Positions 8,079 to 15,068 of a stretch of DNA of 64,000 nt are shown here, piece by piece. The DNA is taken from NCBI RefSeq assembly GCF_051131135.1, contig NZ_CP151274.1:62001-126000 (forward strand), read 5' to 3'. Position numbers and translations under genes: made by a program. The notes under the pieces were generated by a model that saw only the letters and a list, made by a program, of their open reading frames with translations, made no database searches and had not been told where the DNA came from. The stretch's first letter is position 1. Every line of letters starts with the position of its first letter. Source of the DNA: Thermogladius sp023256015 (GTDB lineage: Archaea; Thermoproteota; Thermoprotei_A; Sulfolobales; Desulfurococcaceae).

Positions 8079-8876
8079 ATGCCTTCCCAGCTATTCGACG
8101 AGGAGACAGAGCAGGCTCTGAAAGAGATATTCAAGACGTTCAGCAGGCCCGTCAAGGACTACTTGGTAGTGCTATCGTTGAAGGAGGCTGTGGAACATAC
8201 TCACGAACATGAGCATGAACACGAACATCACCACCATCACCACGCCTACTTCAGCCTAAAACCAGCGGTGGTAGAGGAGTGCCCGACTTGTGGCGAGGCA
8301 TGGATGCTAGCGACAGAGCTGTCCAAGATCAGCAGCGGGGCGCTCAGCTTCGAGGTCGTCGAGAAGCAGAACGCGAAGGACCTGAGACCAAGGTACCTGC
8401 CAGCCTTTATCTACGGGTCCAGCGGGCTTAATATCAGGTACTACGGGCTACCGAGCGGGCAGGAGTTCGCACCTTTCATATACGTACACCAGTACATCGC
8501 GACGGGGGAGGTGAAGCTGTCCAGCAAAGTAAAGGAGGTCGTGGAGAGTGTTGACACCCCGCTCCACGTAAAGATCTTCGTCACCCCCGAGTGCCCGTAC
8601 TGCCCGATCGTCGTCGACTACTTCAACCAAATGGCCCTGGTAAACAAGCAGATATGGGTTGAGACGATAGAGGCTCTCGAGCTACCCTACGAGGCCGACA
8701 TGTACGGCGTCCAGGCCGTACCCTACGTCACGATAAACAAGATGGAGGACTACGACGAATACGGTGCAGAACCCGTCGAGATAATACCCGGCTACGTGCC
8801 CCCAGAGCAGGCCTCGAAGGTGTTAGCTAGAGCGGAGAGGAAGATCAAGAGGGGGGATACTAGTGGAAAGAAGTAG
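8079..8876 (+). CDS. Protein disulfide oxidoreductase (glutaredoxin-like) with histidine-rich insert
   Basis: Two-thioredoxin-fold protein of the archaeal PDO type, 265 residues. The first unit has Cys-Pro-Thr-Cys (residues 68-71), the second Cys-Pro-Tyr-Cys (172-175), and the inter-unit segment Tyr-Tyr-Gly-Leu-Pro-Ser-Gly-Gln-Glu-Phe matches the conserved PDO loop. PDO forms and isomerises disulfides in hyperthermophile cytoplasm. Unusual here is a tract of 11 histidines alternating with Glu at residues 40-55, just before the first redox motif, which looks like a metal-binding insert. The GTG at 8070 is an alternative start. Its stop overlaps the start of a DtxR-type metalloregulator by 14 bases, and a NikR-like gene follows. 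Confidence 0.85.
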   Translation: MPSQLFDEETEQALKEIFKTFSRPVKDYLVVLSLKEAVEHTHEHEHEHEHHHHHHAYFSLKPAVVEECPTCGEAWMLATELSKISSGALSFEVVEKQNAKDLRPRYLPAFIYGSSGLNIRYYGLPSGQEFAPFIYVHQYIATGEVKLSSKVKEVVESVDTPLHVKIFVTPECPYCPIVVDYFNQMALVNKQIWVETIEALELPYEADMYGVQAVPYVTINKMEDYDEYGAEPVEIIPGYVPPEQASKVLARAERKIKRGDTSGKK

Positions 8877-9261
8877 GCCTGCGGGCAACCCGACCGCGCG
8901 TGCCGAGGACTACCTAGAGGCAATCTACATACTGTCTCTAAAAGGTAAGCCGAGAGTCAGGGAACTCGCTAGAAGGCTCTGCGTGTCGCCTAGTAGTGTT
9001 GTGGAGTTTCTCAGGAGGCTCGCTGAGCAGGGTTACATCACTTACAAGAAGGGCGGCGAGATAAAGCTGACGGAGAAGGGGCTGGATGTAGCCAAGAGGA
9101 TATACGAGAGACACCAGGTACTAACAGAGTTCCTGACGTACATCGGGGTACCCCGGGACATAGCCGAGATAGACGCGTGTAGAATCGAGCACTTACTACA
9201 CGACGAAACAGTCGAGAGGATAACCGAGTTCGTGAAGAAGCTGTCACGAGAGCAGGGGTAA
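8863..9261 (+). CDS. DtxR/MntR-family metal-dependent transcriptional regulator
   Basis: A 132-residue protein whose N-terminal half is a DtxR-type winged helix (Ala-Glu-Asp-Tyr-Leu-Glu-Ala-Ile-Tyr, then Ser-Pro-Ser-Ser-Val-Val-Glu-Phe-Leu-Arg-Arg-Leu), followed by the dimerisation and metal-binding helices with Arg-His-Gln-Val-Leu-Thr-Glu-Phe-Leu and Ala-Cys-Arg-Ile-Glu-His. These contain the Glu/Cys/His residues that bind Fe or Mn in the family. There is no SH3-like C-terminal domain, so it resembles MntR or the short archaeal form. It overlaps the upstream PDO gene and is surely co-translated with it, linking the histidine-rich PDO to metal status. Confidence 0.88.
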   Translation: MERSRPAGNPTARAEDYLEAIYILSLKGKPRVRELARRLCVSPSSVVEFLRRLAEQGYITYKKGGEIKLTEKGLDVAKRIYERHQVLTEFLTYIGVPRDIAEIDACRIEHLLHDETVERITEFVKKLSREQG

Positions 9262-9262
9262 G

Positions 9263-9676
9263 TCACGCGAGTAAAGTCATTAGCTTAGCGCTTTTAACAC
9301 CCTTAACCTTCCTCAACTCCTCGAAGAGCTTGGCCACCTCCCCGCCTTTCCCCCGGACGAATATGGCGAGGAGGCAGTTCCTCTCGTCAAGGTGGATGTG
9401 GGTGGCAGAGATTACCAGGCCTAGGTAGTGGTGCTGTATGTCTGTCAACTCGACGTCGGCACGGTCCATGCCGTGGTCGTAGAGGAGCCCTATAACCGCT
9501 GTGACGTTGTCGCTCCTCAGGAACTCCTCTTCGGCCAGGTAGTTGTAGAGGGCGAGCTGTACGATCCTGCTGAGGCTTAGGCCTTTTTCATCCCTTACCT
9601 TGATCAGCTTCTCGGCTATATCCTCGGGGAGGTAGACGCCGATTTTCAAGGCCGTAAAGACGACACCCCTCGGCAT
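9263..9676 (-). CDS. nikR: NikR-like nickel-responsive regulator
   Basis: Ribbon-helix-helix regulator of 137 residues. The N-terminal strand and helices carry Leu-Ser-Leu-Ser-Arg-Ile-Val-Gln-Leu-Ala-Leu, and the C-terminal ACT-like domain has the nickel ligands: His in Asp-Ile-Gln-His-His, His-Ile-His-Leu-Asp, and Cys in Glu-Arg-Asn-Cys-Leu. NikR represses nickel uptake genes when nickel is bound. The start is uncertain: ATG 9676 suits a leaderless transcript from an AT-rich TATA-like element near 9697-9706, while a TTG nine codons in gives the family's usual N-terminus. It converges with the DtxR-type gene, leaving one base between stops. HypD (22.6 kb) implies NiFe hydrogenase in the organism. 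Confidence 0.85.
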   Translation of the reverse strand: MPRGVVFTALKIGVYLPEDIAEKLIKVRDEKGLSLSRIVQLALYNYLAEEEFLRSDNVTAVIGLLYDHGMDRADVELTDIQHHYLGLVISATHIHLDERNCLLAIFVRGKGGEVAKLFEELRKVKGVKSAKLMTLLA

Positions 9677-9755
9677 ACCAATGTTTATAGAACCGAATAT
9701 TTTTCAACTTAAGAGTGGAGATGACCGGAGCCCTCCTACCTGAGATGTGATGACT

Positions 9756-10526
9756 TCACGGACCGGGGGATCCACGTTCACCTGCCACTAGTCGGATGAA
9801 GAGGGCGATAACGACTACGAGTACAGCGAGGACCAAGAGAACTGTCCACCTGAACTGCCCCTCGGGCGGGACGTAGGTTGTTGTCGTGGTCGTCTCCTCC
9901 GCGGGCGGCGACTCCGATCTTGTGAACACCGGCGTCAGGCTCCCGCAGAGCGTCGTGAAGTTCTGTACTGTCGGGTGGAGGGGGTCTAGGACGTTCAGGA
10001 GCGAGGTGTTAGAGGCGTAGACCACGTAGCCCTCGAGAGCTACAACGGGTGGCGGACTCTTCGCCCCCGTCACGTTCGAGGCTAAGACGACGAAGCTCCT
10101 CGGGGTGATGATCGTCTTGACGTCGAAGTACCTCGACGCGTTGCTGAGGACCACCTTGAGCAGCCTGTAGTTCAGGTCCAAGACTAGTGTAACGTTGAGC
10201 CTGCTCCCGCTGAGTGTGCTTACGTAGTACCAGTTGTTCTGGTCACCGGCCATTGCGTAGGCCTCAATGCCCTCCCCCGGGGGTTTCATCAAGATTACCC
10301 CGTAGGCTTCCACGCCCTTCTCCGTGAAGAACATGGCCAGTACGCCGTAGTCTCCGAAGAAGTCGATGTCCAGGTCGACGTATGCCAGGTAGCTCTCACT
10401 AAGCGTGTTTAACTGGCATGAAGCCAGCGTCACGGGGGAACCGCCCGTGGTAACCGGCAGCAGCTGTAACACGGCCAGGAGTAAGACGAGGACGCCTAGA
10501 AGATGGTGAGGCCCCGTAAAACTCAT
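9756..10526 (-). CDS. Membrane-anchored surface protein, unknown function
   Basis: A 256-residue exported protein. It has an N-terminal signal or anchor helix, an extracytoplasmic beta-rich region of about 170 residues with several Asn-x-Ser/Thr sites and two Cys, a Thr-rich stalk (six consecutive Thr), one C-terminal transmembrane helix and a short basic tail. The ATG at 10526 is preferred over GTG 10553 because it overlaps the upstream stop in an ATGA arrangement and has an AGGTGG ribosome site. It is translationally coupled to the small gene upstream. The architecture resembles archaeal cell-surface receptors or S-layer-associated proteins; no family recognised. Confidence 0.7.
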   Translation of the reverse strand: MSFTGPHHLLGVLVLLLAVLQLLPVTTGGSPVTLASCQLNTLSESYLAYVDLDIDFFGDYGVLAMFFTEKGVEAYGVILMKPPGEGIEAYAMAGDQNNWYYVSTLSGSRLNVTLVLDLNYRLLKVVLSNASRYFDVKTIITPRSFVVLASNVTGAKSPPPVVALEGYVVYASNTSLLNVLDPLHPTVQNFTTLCGSLTPVFTRSESPPAEETTTTTTYVPPEGQFRWTVLLVLAVLVVVIALFIRLVAGERGSPGP

Positions 10527-10819
10527 GAAGCCACCTTTTCTCTGGGCCACCACCTAGTGTATACCGTCTCCGTGACTAAATAGTTTGTTATGACGCCTAC
10601 AACCTCCTCCTCGATCTCGCCGCCAGGCTTGAGAGCCACGCCATTTACCATGAGTACGTCCTCGCTGCCATTGTAGAAGTAGACTAGGTCAACGCTATAC
10701 CCTCTGGCTACCAGCACCTCAACGATCGATTTGAGCGTGATCACCAGCCGCCCTAGGTCCCTCGTGGGCGATAGGGTCACGGATATGGTTACGTGCCTCA
10801 CCACGACACCGTAAATCAT
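10523..10819 (-). CDS. Small hypothetical protein coupled to surface protein
   Basis: A 98-residue protein without membrane segments, predicted alpha/beta (Thr-Ile-Ser-Val-Thr-Leu, then an amphipathic helix and Val-Asp-Leu-Val-Tyr-Phe-Tyr strand). It ends in Trp-Trp-Pro-Arg. No family recognised. A TATA-like box (GATATAAAG on the minus strand, about 10836-10844) lies about 25 bases before ATG 10819, which supports a leaderless start there; GTG codons five and six codons in are alternatives. It is the first gene of a two-gene unit with the surface protein and sits behind a repeat-rich operator-like region (10841-10870). Confidence 0.55.
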   Translation of the reverse strand: MIYGVVVRHVTISVTLSPTRDLGRLVITLKSIVEVLVARGYSVDLVYFYNGSEDVLMVNGVALKPGGEIEEEVVGVITNYLVTETVYTRWWPREKVAS

Positions 10820-10840
10820 GTCCCGTTAATCCGCCTTTAT

Positions 10841-10870
10841 ATCGGGAACCCGATTAATATCGGGATATTA
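10841..10870. promoter_or_regulatory. Operator-like repeat array (ATCGGG half-sites)
   Basis: Three half-sites in a row: ATCGGG, AA, CCCGAT, TAAT, ATCGGG, then ATATTA. They make two overlapping inverted repeats (ATCGGG/CCCGAT with a 2-base spacer, CCCGAT/ATCGGG with a 4-base spacer). The array lies between divergent genes and next to the TATA box of the leftward gene. A related sequence occurs at 27279-27311, upstream of speA and the DUF357-RibL gene, which argues for one shared regulator. Confidence 0.5.
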
Positions 10871-10945
10871 TTCTGTTAATCCTACTTCAAGCCGCTTTAA
10901 AAGAGTCCAGCGTGGATTCAAGCATGGTGCTACGCGTTGATTGGC

Positions 10946-11218
10946 ATGGCCAAGATGTACCTCGTCGAGAGGTGGCGGGAGCTACTCAGGCAGATGGACC
11001 TCTACTACCTTAGGCTCTTGGAGGACGCCATCGAGAAGGAGGCCGAGATTAACAGTAAAGGCGAGTTGACGGCGGAGGACAAGCTGACCCTCATCTACGT
11101 AGAGGTGGTTAAGAGGGTCGTAGCCGAGGAGCTGAGGGTCGACTACGACTCAAGCCTGGGTCTGGACATAGACGAGTCTCTGCTGAGCAAGCTAGGGGCT
11201 TACGCCGAGCCCGTTTGA
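10946..11218 (+). CDS. Small helical hypothetical protein
   Basis: About 90 residues, predicted mostly helical and acidic (Glu-Lys-Glu-Ala-Glu-Ile, Ala-Glu-Asp-Lys-Leu-Thr-Leu). No Cys or His clusters and no recognised family. Start candidates are TTG 10937, ATG 10946 and ATG 10955; none has a strong ribosome site. A TATA-like CTTTAAAAGAG at 10893-10903 fits a short leader. It is divergent from the surface-protein pair and lies upstream of the PIN-domain gene with a 71-base gap that holds another AT-rich promoter-like element, so it is probably separate. Confidence 0.55.
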   Translation: MAKMYLVERWRELLRQMDLYYLRLLEDAIEKEAEINSKGELTAEDKLTLIYVEVVKRVVAEELRVDYDSSLGLDIDESLLSKLGAYAEPV

Positions 11219-11289
11219 CCTAGAGACTGTTTTTAAGACTCTTAAACCATTAAGGGAAAATGACTTGATAGCATAGTGGTGGTTTTTAC

Positions 11290-12924
11290 TTGGACAACGT
11301 CATAGAGGGTATTAGCAGTTTTGTTAAAACCGTCAGCTTTCCCGCCATAGTGCCCGTTAACTTCATACCCTGGAACGCGGCCACGGTCACAGGCCGGCTC
11401 ACCGAGGAGCTAGGGGTAGACGGGTTTATCTTCTTGACGAGGTGGGAGGTAGCGAACATAGTAGAGGAGAGCCTCCAGCACATACAGAAGGAGATAAACA
11501 TAAAGTACATAGGGGACTACAAGTTCCAGAGGTCTTTGTTGAAGGACGACATCTTCGAGAACTCCTTCCTCATCAGGAACGTCCTCGAGGTCGTGCGCTG
11601 GCACAACAAGGAGAAAGTGATAGTTGACCTGACTATGACGACCGGCGAGCTAGCCTCCGCCACTTACTACGCTCTGAAAGACCTCCAGCTAGACAACGGT
11701 CCGACCTACCTAACCGTGGTGACCACGATCCCGCTCCAGGGAGTGCCGGCGTACCCGGGGAACCCCAGGTGGCTCCACAAAGTCCACGTCTACGGGTCTA
11801 ACAGAGCGGGCTGGAAAGGAGTGGAGGTGGTCACGGACCCGCCGAAAATCATAGAGTGGAAGGGTACTAGGGGGATATACATCGCGATATCCAAGTTGAT
11901 AAACTCGCTCTCGGACAGGAGGATAGTAGAGGTCTTCGACGGGCACAAGAAGGAGAGCCCCGAGAGAGACCCAGACGTTGTAGAGTTCTACGTACAGGAC
12001 GAGATAGAAAACGAGAGGAAGAGGCTGGTCAGCGTAGAGACGTCGGTCGGCCCGGACGAGGAGACCTCGAAGCTCCTTTACAACTCCTGGAGAACCATCT
12101 ACGACGTTGTGTCCAAGAAGGTCGGGGAGGAGGGGGAGGCAAGGTCTATTGAGAGGATCCTCAAGCAACTGCAGAGGCTGACAGGCTCAGCCGACTTAGT
12201 GGTTTCTAACATCATGAGCCAGGAGCTCGGTCTGGAGAGCTACAAGAGGACTAAACTCCACGCGTTTATCAGACACCTCAGGGAGGAGTACGGGAACGTG
12301 GCCGTCCTACCGGACACCAACATGTTCTACCAGGGCCTCCACATGAGCTTGCTCAAGGCGAGTATTAGGAACAGCAGCCCGTGGAGCCCCGTACCCAACG
12401 TAGAGGTGTACGTCCCCATATGCGCGGAGGCGGAGGTGAACGGGAAGATAGCCGCCACATCCTCGACCTCTGAGACGCTTGTGGAGAGGTTCTCTTATAT
12501 AATGGCGCTCATGGCAAACAGAGTTCTGCAGGAGATCAAGTACCACTACAAAGCGAAGACCCTACCAGCTATATCCCAGCCTTGCGAGGCCTCGGTTGCC
12601 GTTGAGTCGTCTAACCTACAACAGAAGGTCGTACTCCTCCTCACGGCAGACAGAAAGGCGTTCAACGCGTGGCAGACCTTCAACGTGTGCCGTGGCAATA
12701 TTGTGTGCGGCTACATCGACCACGACGACTCGCCTCTCAACACGAACACTCTCTACTCTAAGTTCTACGCGAGCATAGTCCTGGCGAACGTAGTGTTTAC
12801 AACGAGCCTGTTCACAAGAGTAGTCGTTAGGTCTAAGAAGGGCTCTGTTGTATTAAACGTGAACAAGCTACGGGGGGCTACAGCACCCTCGATAGCGATA
12901 AATAGACTCGAAATCAAAGCTTGA
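11290..12924 (+). CDS. PIN-domain protein with CARF-like N-terminal region
   Basis: A 544-residue protein. The N-terminal 180 residues look like a Rossmann fold: Phe-Pro-Ala-Ile-Val-Pro-Val, Gly-Phe-Ile-Phe-Leu-Thr, and Lys-Val-Ile-Val-Asp-Leu-Thr-Met-Thr-Thr-Gly-Glu-Leu, placed like the Asp-x-Thr-x-Gly motif of CARF domains but with Glu instead of the usual Lys/Arg. A charged linker follows. The C-terminal 200 residues are PIN-like: Leu-Pro-Asp-Thr-Asn-Met-Phe, an acidic Ala-Glu-Ala-Glu-Val helix, and Leu-Thr-Ala-Asp-Arg-Lys-Ala-Phe, supplying the metal-binding acids of a ribonuclease. The TTG start has GGTGG about 8 bases upstream. A CARF-PIN fusion would be a ligand-activated RNase; the CARF call is tentative and no CRISPR array is nearby. 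Confidence 0.6.
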   Translation: MDNVIEGISSFVKTVSFPAIVPVNFIPWNAATVTGRLTEELGVDGFIFLTRWEVANIVEESLQHIQKEINIKYIGDYKFQRSLLKDDIFENSFLIRNVLEVVRWHNKEKVIVDLTMTTGELASATYYALKDLQLDNGPTYLTVVTTIPLQGVPAYPGNPRWLHKVHVYGSNRAGWKGVEVVTDPPKIIEWKGTRGIYIAISKLINSLSDRRIVEVFDGHKKESPERDPDVVEFYVQDEIENERKRLVSVETSVGPDEETSKLLYNSWRTIYDVVSKKVGEEGEARSIERILKQLQRLTGSADLVVSNIMSQELGLESYKRTKLHAFIRHLREEYGNVAVLPDTNMFYQGLHMSLLKASIRNSSPWSPVPNVEVYVPICAEAEVNGKIAATSSTSETLVERFSYIMALMANRVLQEIKYHYKAKTLPAISQPCEASVAVESSNLQQKVVLLLTADRKAFNAWQTFNVCRGNIVCGYIDHDDSPLNTNTLYSKFYASIVLANVVFTTSLFTRVVVRSKKGSVVLNVNKLRGATAPSIAINRLEIKA

Positions 12925-12938
12925 AAAGAGGTGCCTGG

Positions 12939-13793
12939 ATGAGCAACCTACTCGAGAAGGCCCGAGATAACCCGTGGCAGCTCGCCCTCGAGTGCAGGGC
13001 TGGGGGCTGCGACATCGTAGAGACCGGTAGAGCCCTAAGACACCTCCTACTGAACGATACGGCTCGAGGCCTCGAGCTCCTAAGAGCTCTCAAGTCCAAC
13101 CTAGACCCGTTCATCTTCCTGGAGCTGCTCGCCAGCGCTGTCGACCCAGATCTCCTCGACTGGGTCGAGGCGAGTGTCAAGAGCGAGGTGATAATCGACA
13201 GTTTTAGAAAGGGCAAGCTCAACGACGTCTACGGGTATGTGTCGTTGATAGAGCTAATGCCGTTCCTGGGATTGGGCGATGAGGCGGCACACATAGCGTC
13301 AGACCTGTTGAAGAGGGCCTGCGAGCTGTCGAACGCCGAGGAAGCGAGGGCTGCCGAGCTGGTCAGGCTTGTCGCCAACGGGCCCATAACCACTCTAGGA
13401 CTCGATAGAGTCGCACAGGTGATCTCGGTCGTCGAGCCCGAGGGCTGCCACGTGTGTTGTCTAGAGGTCTTCGTCGAGATGCTGAATTCGGTCGTCCTCT
13501 CTTACCCCCCGAAGAGTCTCTTCGCCCACAGGACTCTGCTCGCAGGGATGAGCGAGCTCTTAAACAAGGTGCTGAACAAGGCGCTTGAAGCCGTGGAGTC
13601 TGATAAGGAGGTGTCTACCAGGGTCTTCAGGGGGGTGAGCGCGCTCCTCTCGCAACTCCGCTCTCTCGCCAGCGAATCAAGGAGCCACGAGGAGTTCTCA
13701 GCCCTGAGGTCTAGTGTGATAGATAGACTGGGGGAGCTGGGTAAAAAATTAGGGCTAGACCGGGAACTCGGCTCACTTGATCGAGCTCTTTAA
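12939..13793 (+). CDS. Helical hypothetical protein, partner of PIN-domain gene
   Basis: A 284-residue protein predicted to be almost wholly helical, with Leu-rich repeats of about 35-40 residues (HEAT/TPR-like spacing) and four Cys in the first two thirds (Cys-Arg-Ala-Gly-Gly-Cys; Cys-His-Val-Cys-Cys). No family recognised. The ATG at 12939 has a GAGGTG site 5 bases upstream; a TTG at 12921 would overlap the PIN gene stop. The 14-base spacing implies co-expression with the PIN-domain protein. Its last 21 bases overlap the convergent dppA-like gene. Confidence 0.6.
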   Translation: MSNLLEKARDNPWQLALECRAGGCDIVETGRALRHLLLNDTARGLELLRALKSNLDPFIFLELLASAVDPDLLDWVEASVKSEVIIDSFRKGKLNDVYGYVSLIELMPFLGLGDEAAHIASDLLKRACELSNAEEARAAELVRLVANGPITTLGLDRVAQVISVVEPEGCHVCCLEVFVEMLNSVVLSYPPKSLFAHRTLLAGMSELLNKVLNKALEAVESDKEVSTRVFRGVSALLSQLRSLASESRSHEEFSALRSSVIDRLGELGKKLGLDRELGSLDRAL

Positions 13794-14618
13794 GTACTCA
13801 ACTCCAAGACCGAGGTACGCCAGTACTTCGATGAACCCCAGCATCTCCGAAGCGCTCCCAAACGTCTTCTTGATTGTGTATGCGTCCAATCTCTCTGCCC
13901 CCGTCATCTCGGCTACATCGGCCACTAGGTTGTCCCTGAACTTCACCGCGAGAGTGTAGGGGGGCTGGAGGAGTATCTTGAACTCGTGCTTGCTCTTCAA
14001 CCTGTCAACAGCCGTCCTTAGACCCCTGTCTAGCTCGTCTAGTACTCTACTCAGCGACGGGTAGACTGCTGCGTACCGGGAGAGCCCCTTCTTCAGCTCG
14101 ACGAATACGATATTCGTGGAAAGGGTCTCTACTTCGCTCCTCAAGTGAGCGTCGCCCGCCACTAGGATGACCGGGACGCCTTTCTCCCTCGCGTAGAGGG
14201 AGTTTATCAAAAACTCACTGGCCTTAACCCCGTTAACGTACACCTCGTAGAATACCCTTCCACTCATCGTGTGGTCTAGGAAGCCCTTCGTGGTCCCGGC
14301 CGCTGAGTGGTAGCCTATGAACAAGGCCGCGCTAAAGCTCCCGTCTAGCATGGTCAACATCGAGTATGGTCGTGGGTAGCCCTGTACGAGGTAGACGCCG
14401 TCGGGGACAGAGGCGTAGTCTATGTTCGTCATTAGCCCGTGGCTATCTGCCAAGTACACCTCGCTGAAACCCAGCTCGAGTAGTCTCTTGGAGACGAACT
14501 CGGATATCCTGGTCATGACCTTGACAGCCGTCGAGAACTGCGTCTTCTCGGGGCTAGTCATAGTGGTTGAGGCGATGCCGGGCAGCCCCTCTAGGTCTAT
14601 CGATACGTACGCCTTCAT
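13773..14618 (-). CDS. D-aminopeptidase DppA-like (M55 family)
   Basis: A 281-residue M55-family zinc peptidase. Ligand motifs are all present: Ser-Ile-Asp-Leu-Glu-Gly at the N-terminus, Ala-Asp-Ser-His-Gly, Gly-Tyr-His-Ser-Ala-Ala-Gly, Asp-His-Thr-Met-Ser-Gly, and Ala-Gly-Asp-Ala-His. DppA enzymes cleave D-Ala-containing dipeptides; archaeal members probably act in peptide turnover. ATG 14618 is preferred to GTG 14627 since the GGTG just upstream can serve as ribosome site and the catalytic Asp comes at residue 7 as in the family. An AT-rich promoter region lies at 14635-14665. Confidence 0.87.
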   Translation of the reverse strand: MKAYVSIDLEGLPGIASTTMTSPEKTQFSTAVKVMTRISEFVSKRLLELGFSEVYLADSHGLMTNIDYASVPDGVYLVQGYPRPYSMLTMLDGSFSAALFIGYHSAAGTTKGFLDHTMSGRVFYEVYVNGVKASEFLINSLYAREKGVPVILVAGDAHLRSEVETLSTNIVFVELKKGLSRYAAVYPSLSRVLDELDRGLRTAVDRLKSKHEFKILLQPPYTLAVKFRDNLVADVAEMTGAERLDAYTIKKTFGSASEMLGFIEVLAYLGLGVEYLKSSIK

Positions 14619-14699
14619 ATACACCACGTTTAAACTCTTATTAATTGTCTAGAATATATAGGTAAAAACAAACCTAGCGTTCACTCAGGAGGATGAGTT

Positions 14700-15068
14700 T
14701 TGTATAAGGGCTTGTTTGAGGGGGCTTTAGACGTGGTAGTCCTAGACGTCGACAACGAAGACGTCACGCCTATCGAGATCTACAGCGCGCTCTCAAGGAT
14801 CGCGGTTGCCAAGAAGAACAGGAGGTTCAACTTGGTCTTCCTGACCAAGCTCGACCACGTTAAGTTCTACGAGCGTTACCGCGACATGATTTCGAGCAAC
14901 ATCTCTCTAACGCTATCGATCAAGAGGGTGAGGGTCGAGAGCTGTGAGGACGCTTTAAAGAACCTCGGCACGCTTATAACCGGCGCAAGGATACCCATCA
15001 TTGTGGCCAGCGAAAAGTGCGCTAACCTACTGAAGGGCTTCTACAACGCCGAGGTAGAGGTGGTCTAG
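14700..15068 (+). CDS. Small alpha/beta hypothetical protein upstream of radical SAM gene
   Basis: A 122-residue alpha/beta protein (Val-Val-Val-Leu-Asp-Val-Asp, Phe-Asn-Leu-Val-Phe-Leu-Thr, Ile-Pro-Ile-Ile-Val-Ala-Ser) with a Rossmann-like strand-helix pattern; no family recognised. It starts at TTG with an AGGAGG site about 8 bases upstream; the ATG inside that site runs into a stop after four codons. The stop shares one base with the GTG start of the radical SAM gene, so the two are translationally coupled and are likely functional partners. Confidence 0.65.
   Translation: MYKGLFEGALDVVVLDVDNEDVTPIEIYSALSRIAVAKKNRRFNLVFLTKLDHVKFYERYRDMISSNISLTLSIKRVRVESCEDALKNLGTLITGARIPIIVASEKCANLLKGFYNAEVEVV

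Noticed and set aside
8197..8244. Repeat-like CAT/CAC and GAA triplets as a possible DNA repeat
   Set aside because: They encode the in-frame histidine/glutamate tract of the disulfide oxidoreductase and vary in codon choice, so selection on protein is the simpler reading.
9718..9753. C/D box-like order GAGATGA, CTGA, GAT spacer, GTGATGA between nikR and the surface-protein gene
   Set aside because: The internal D'-C' pair is good, but the first guide is 15 bases and no box D follows at 12 or so bases, so a whole sRNA cannot be drawn.
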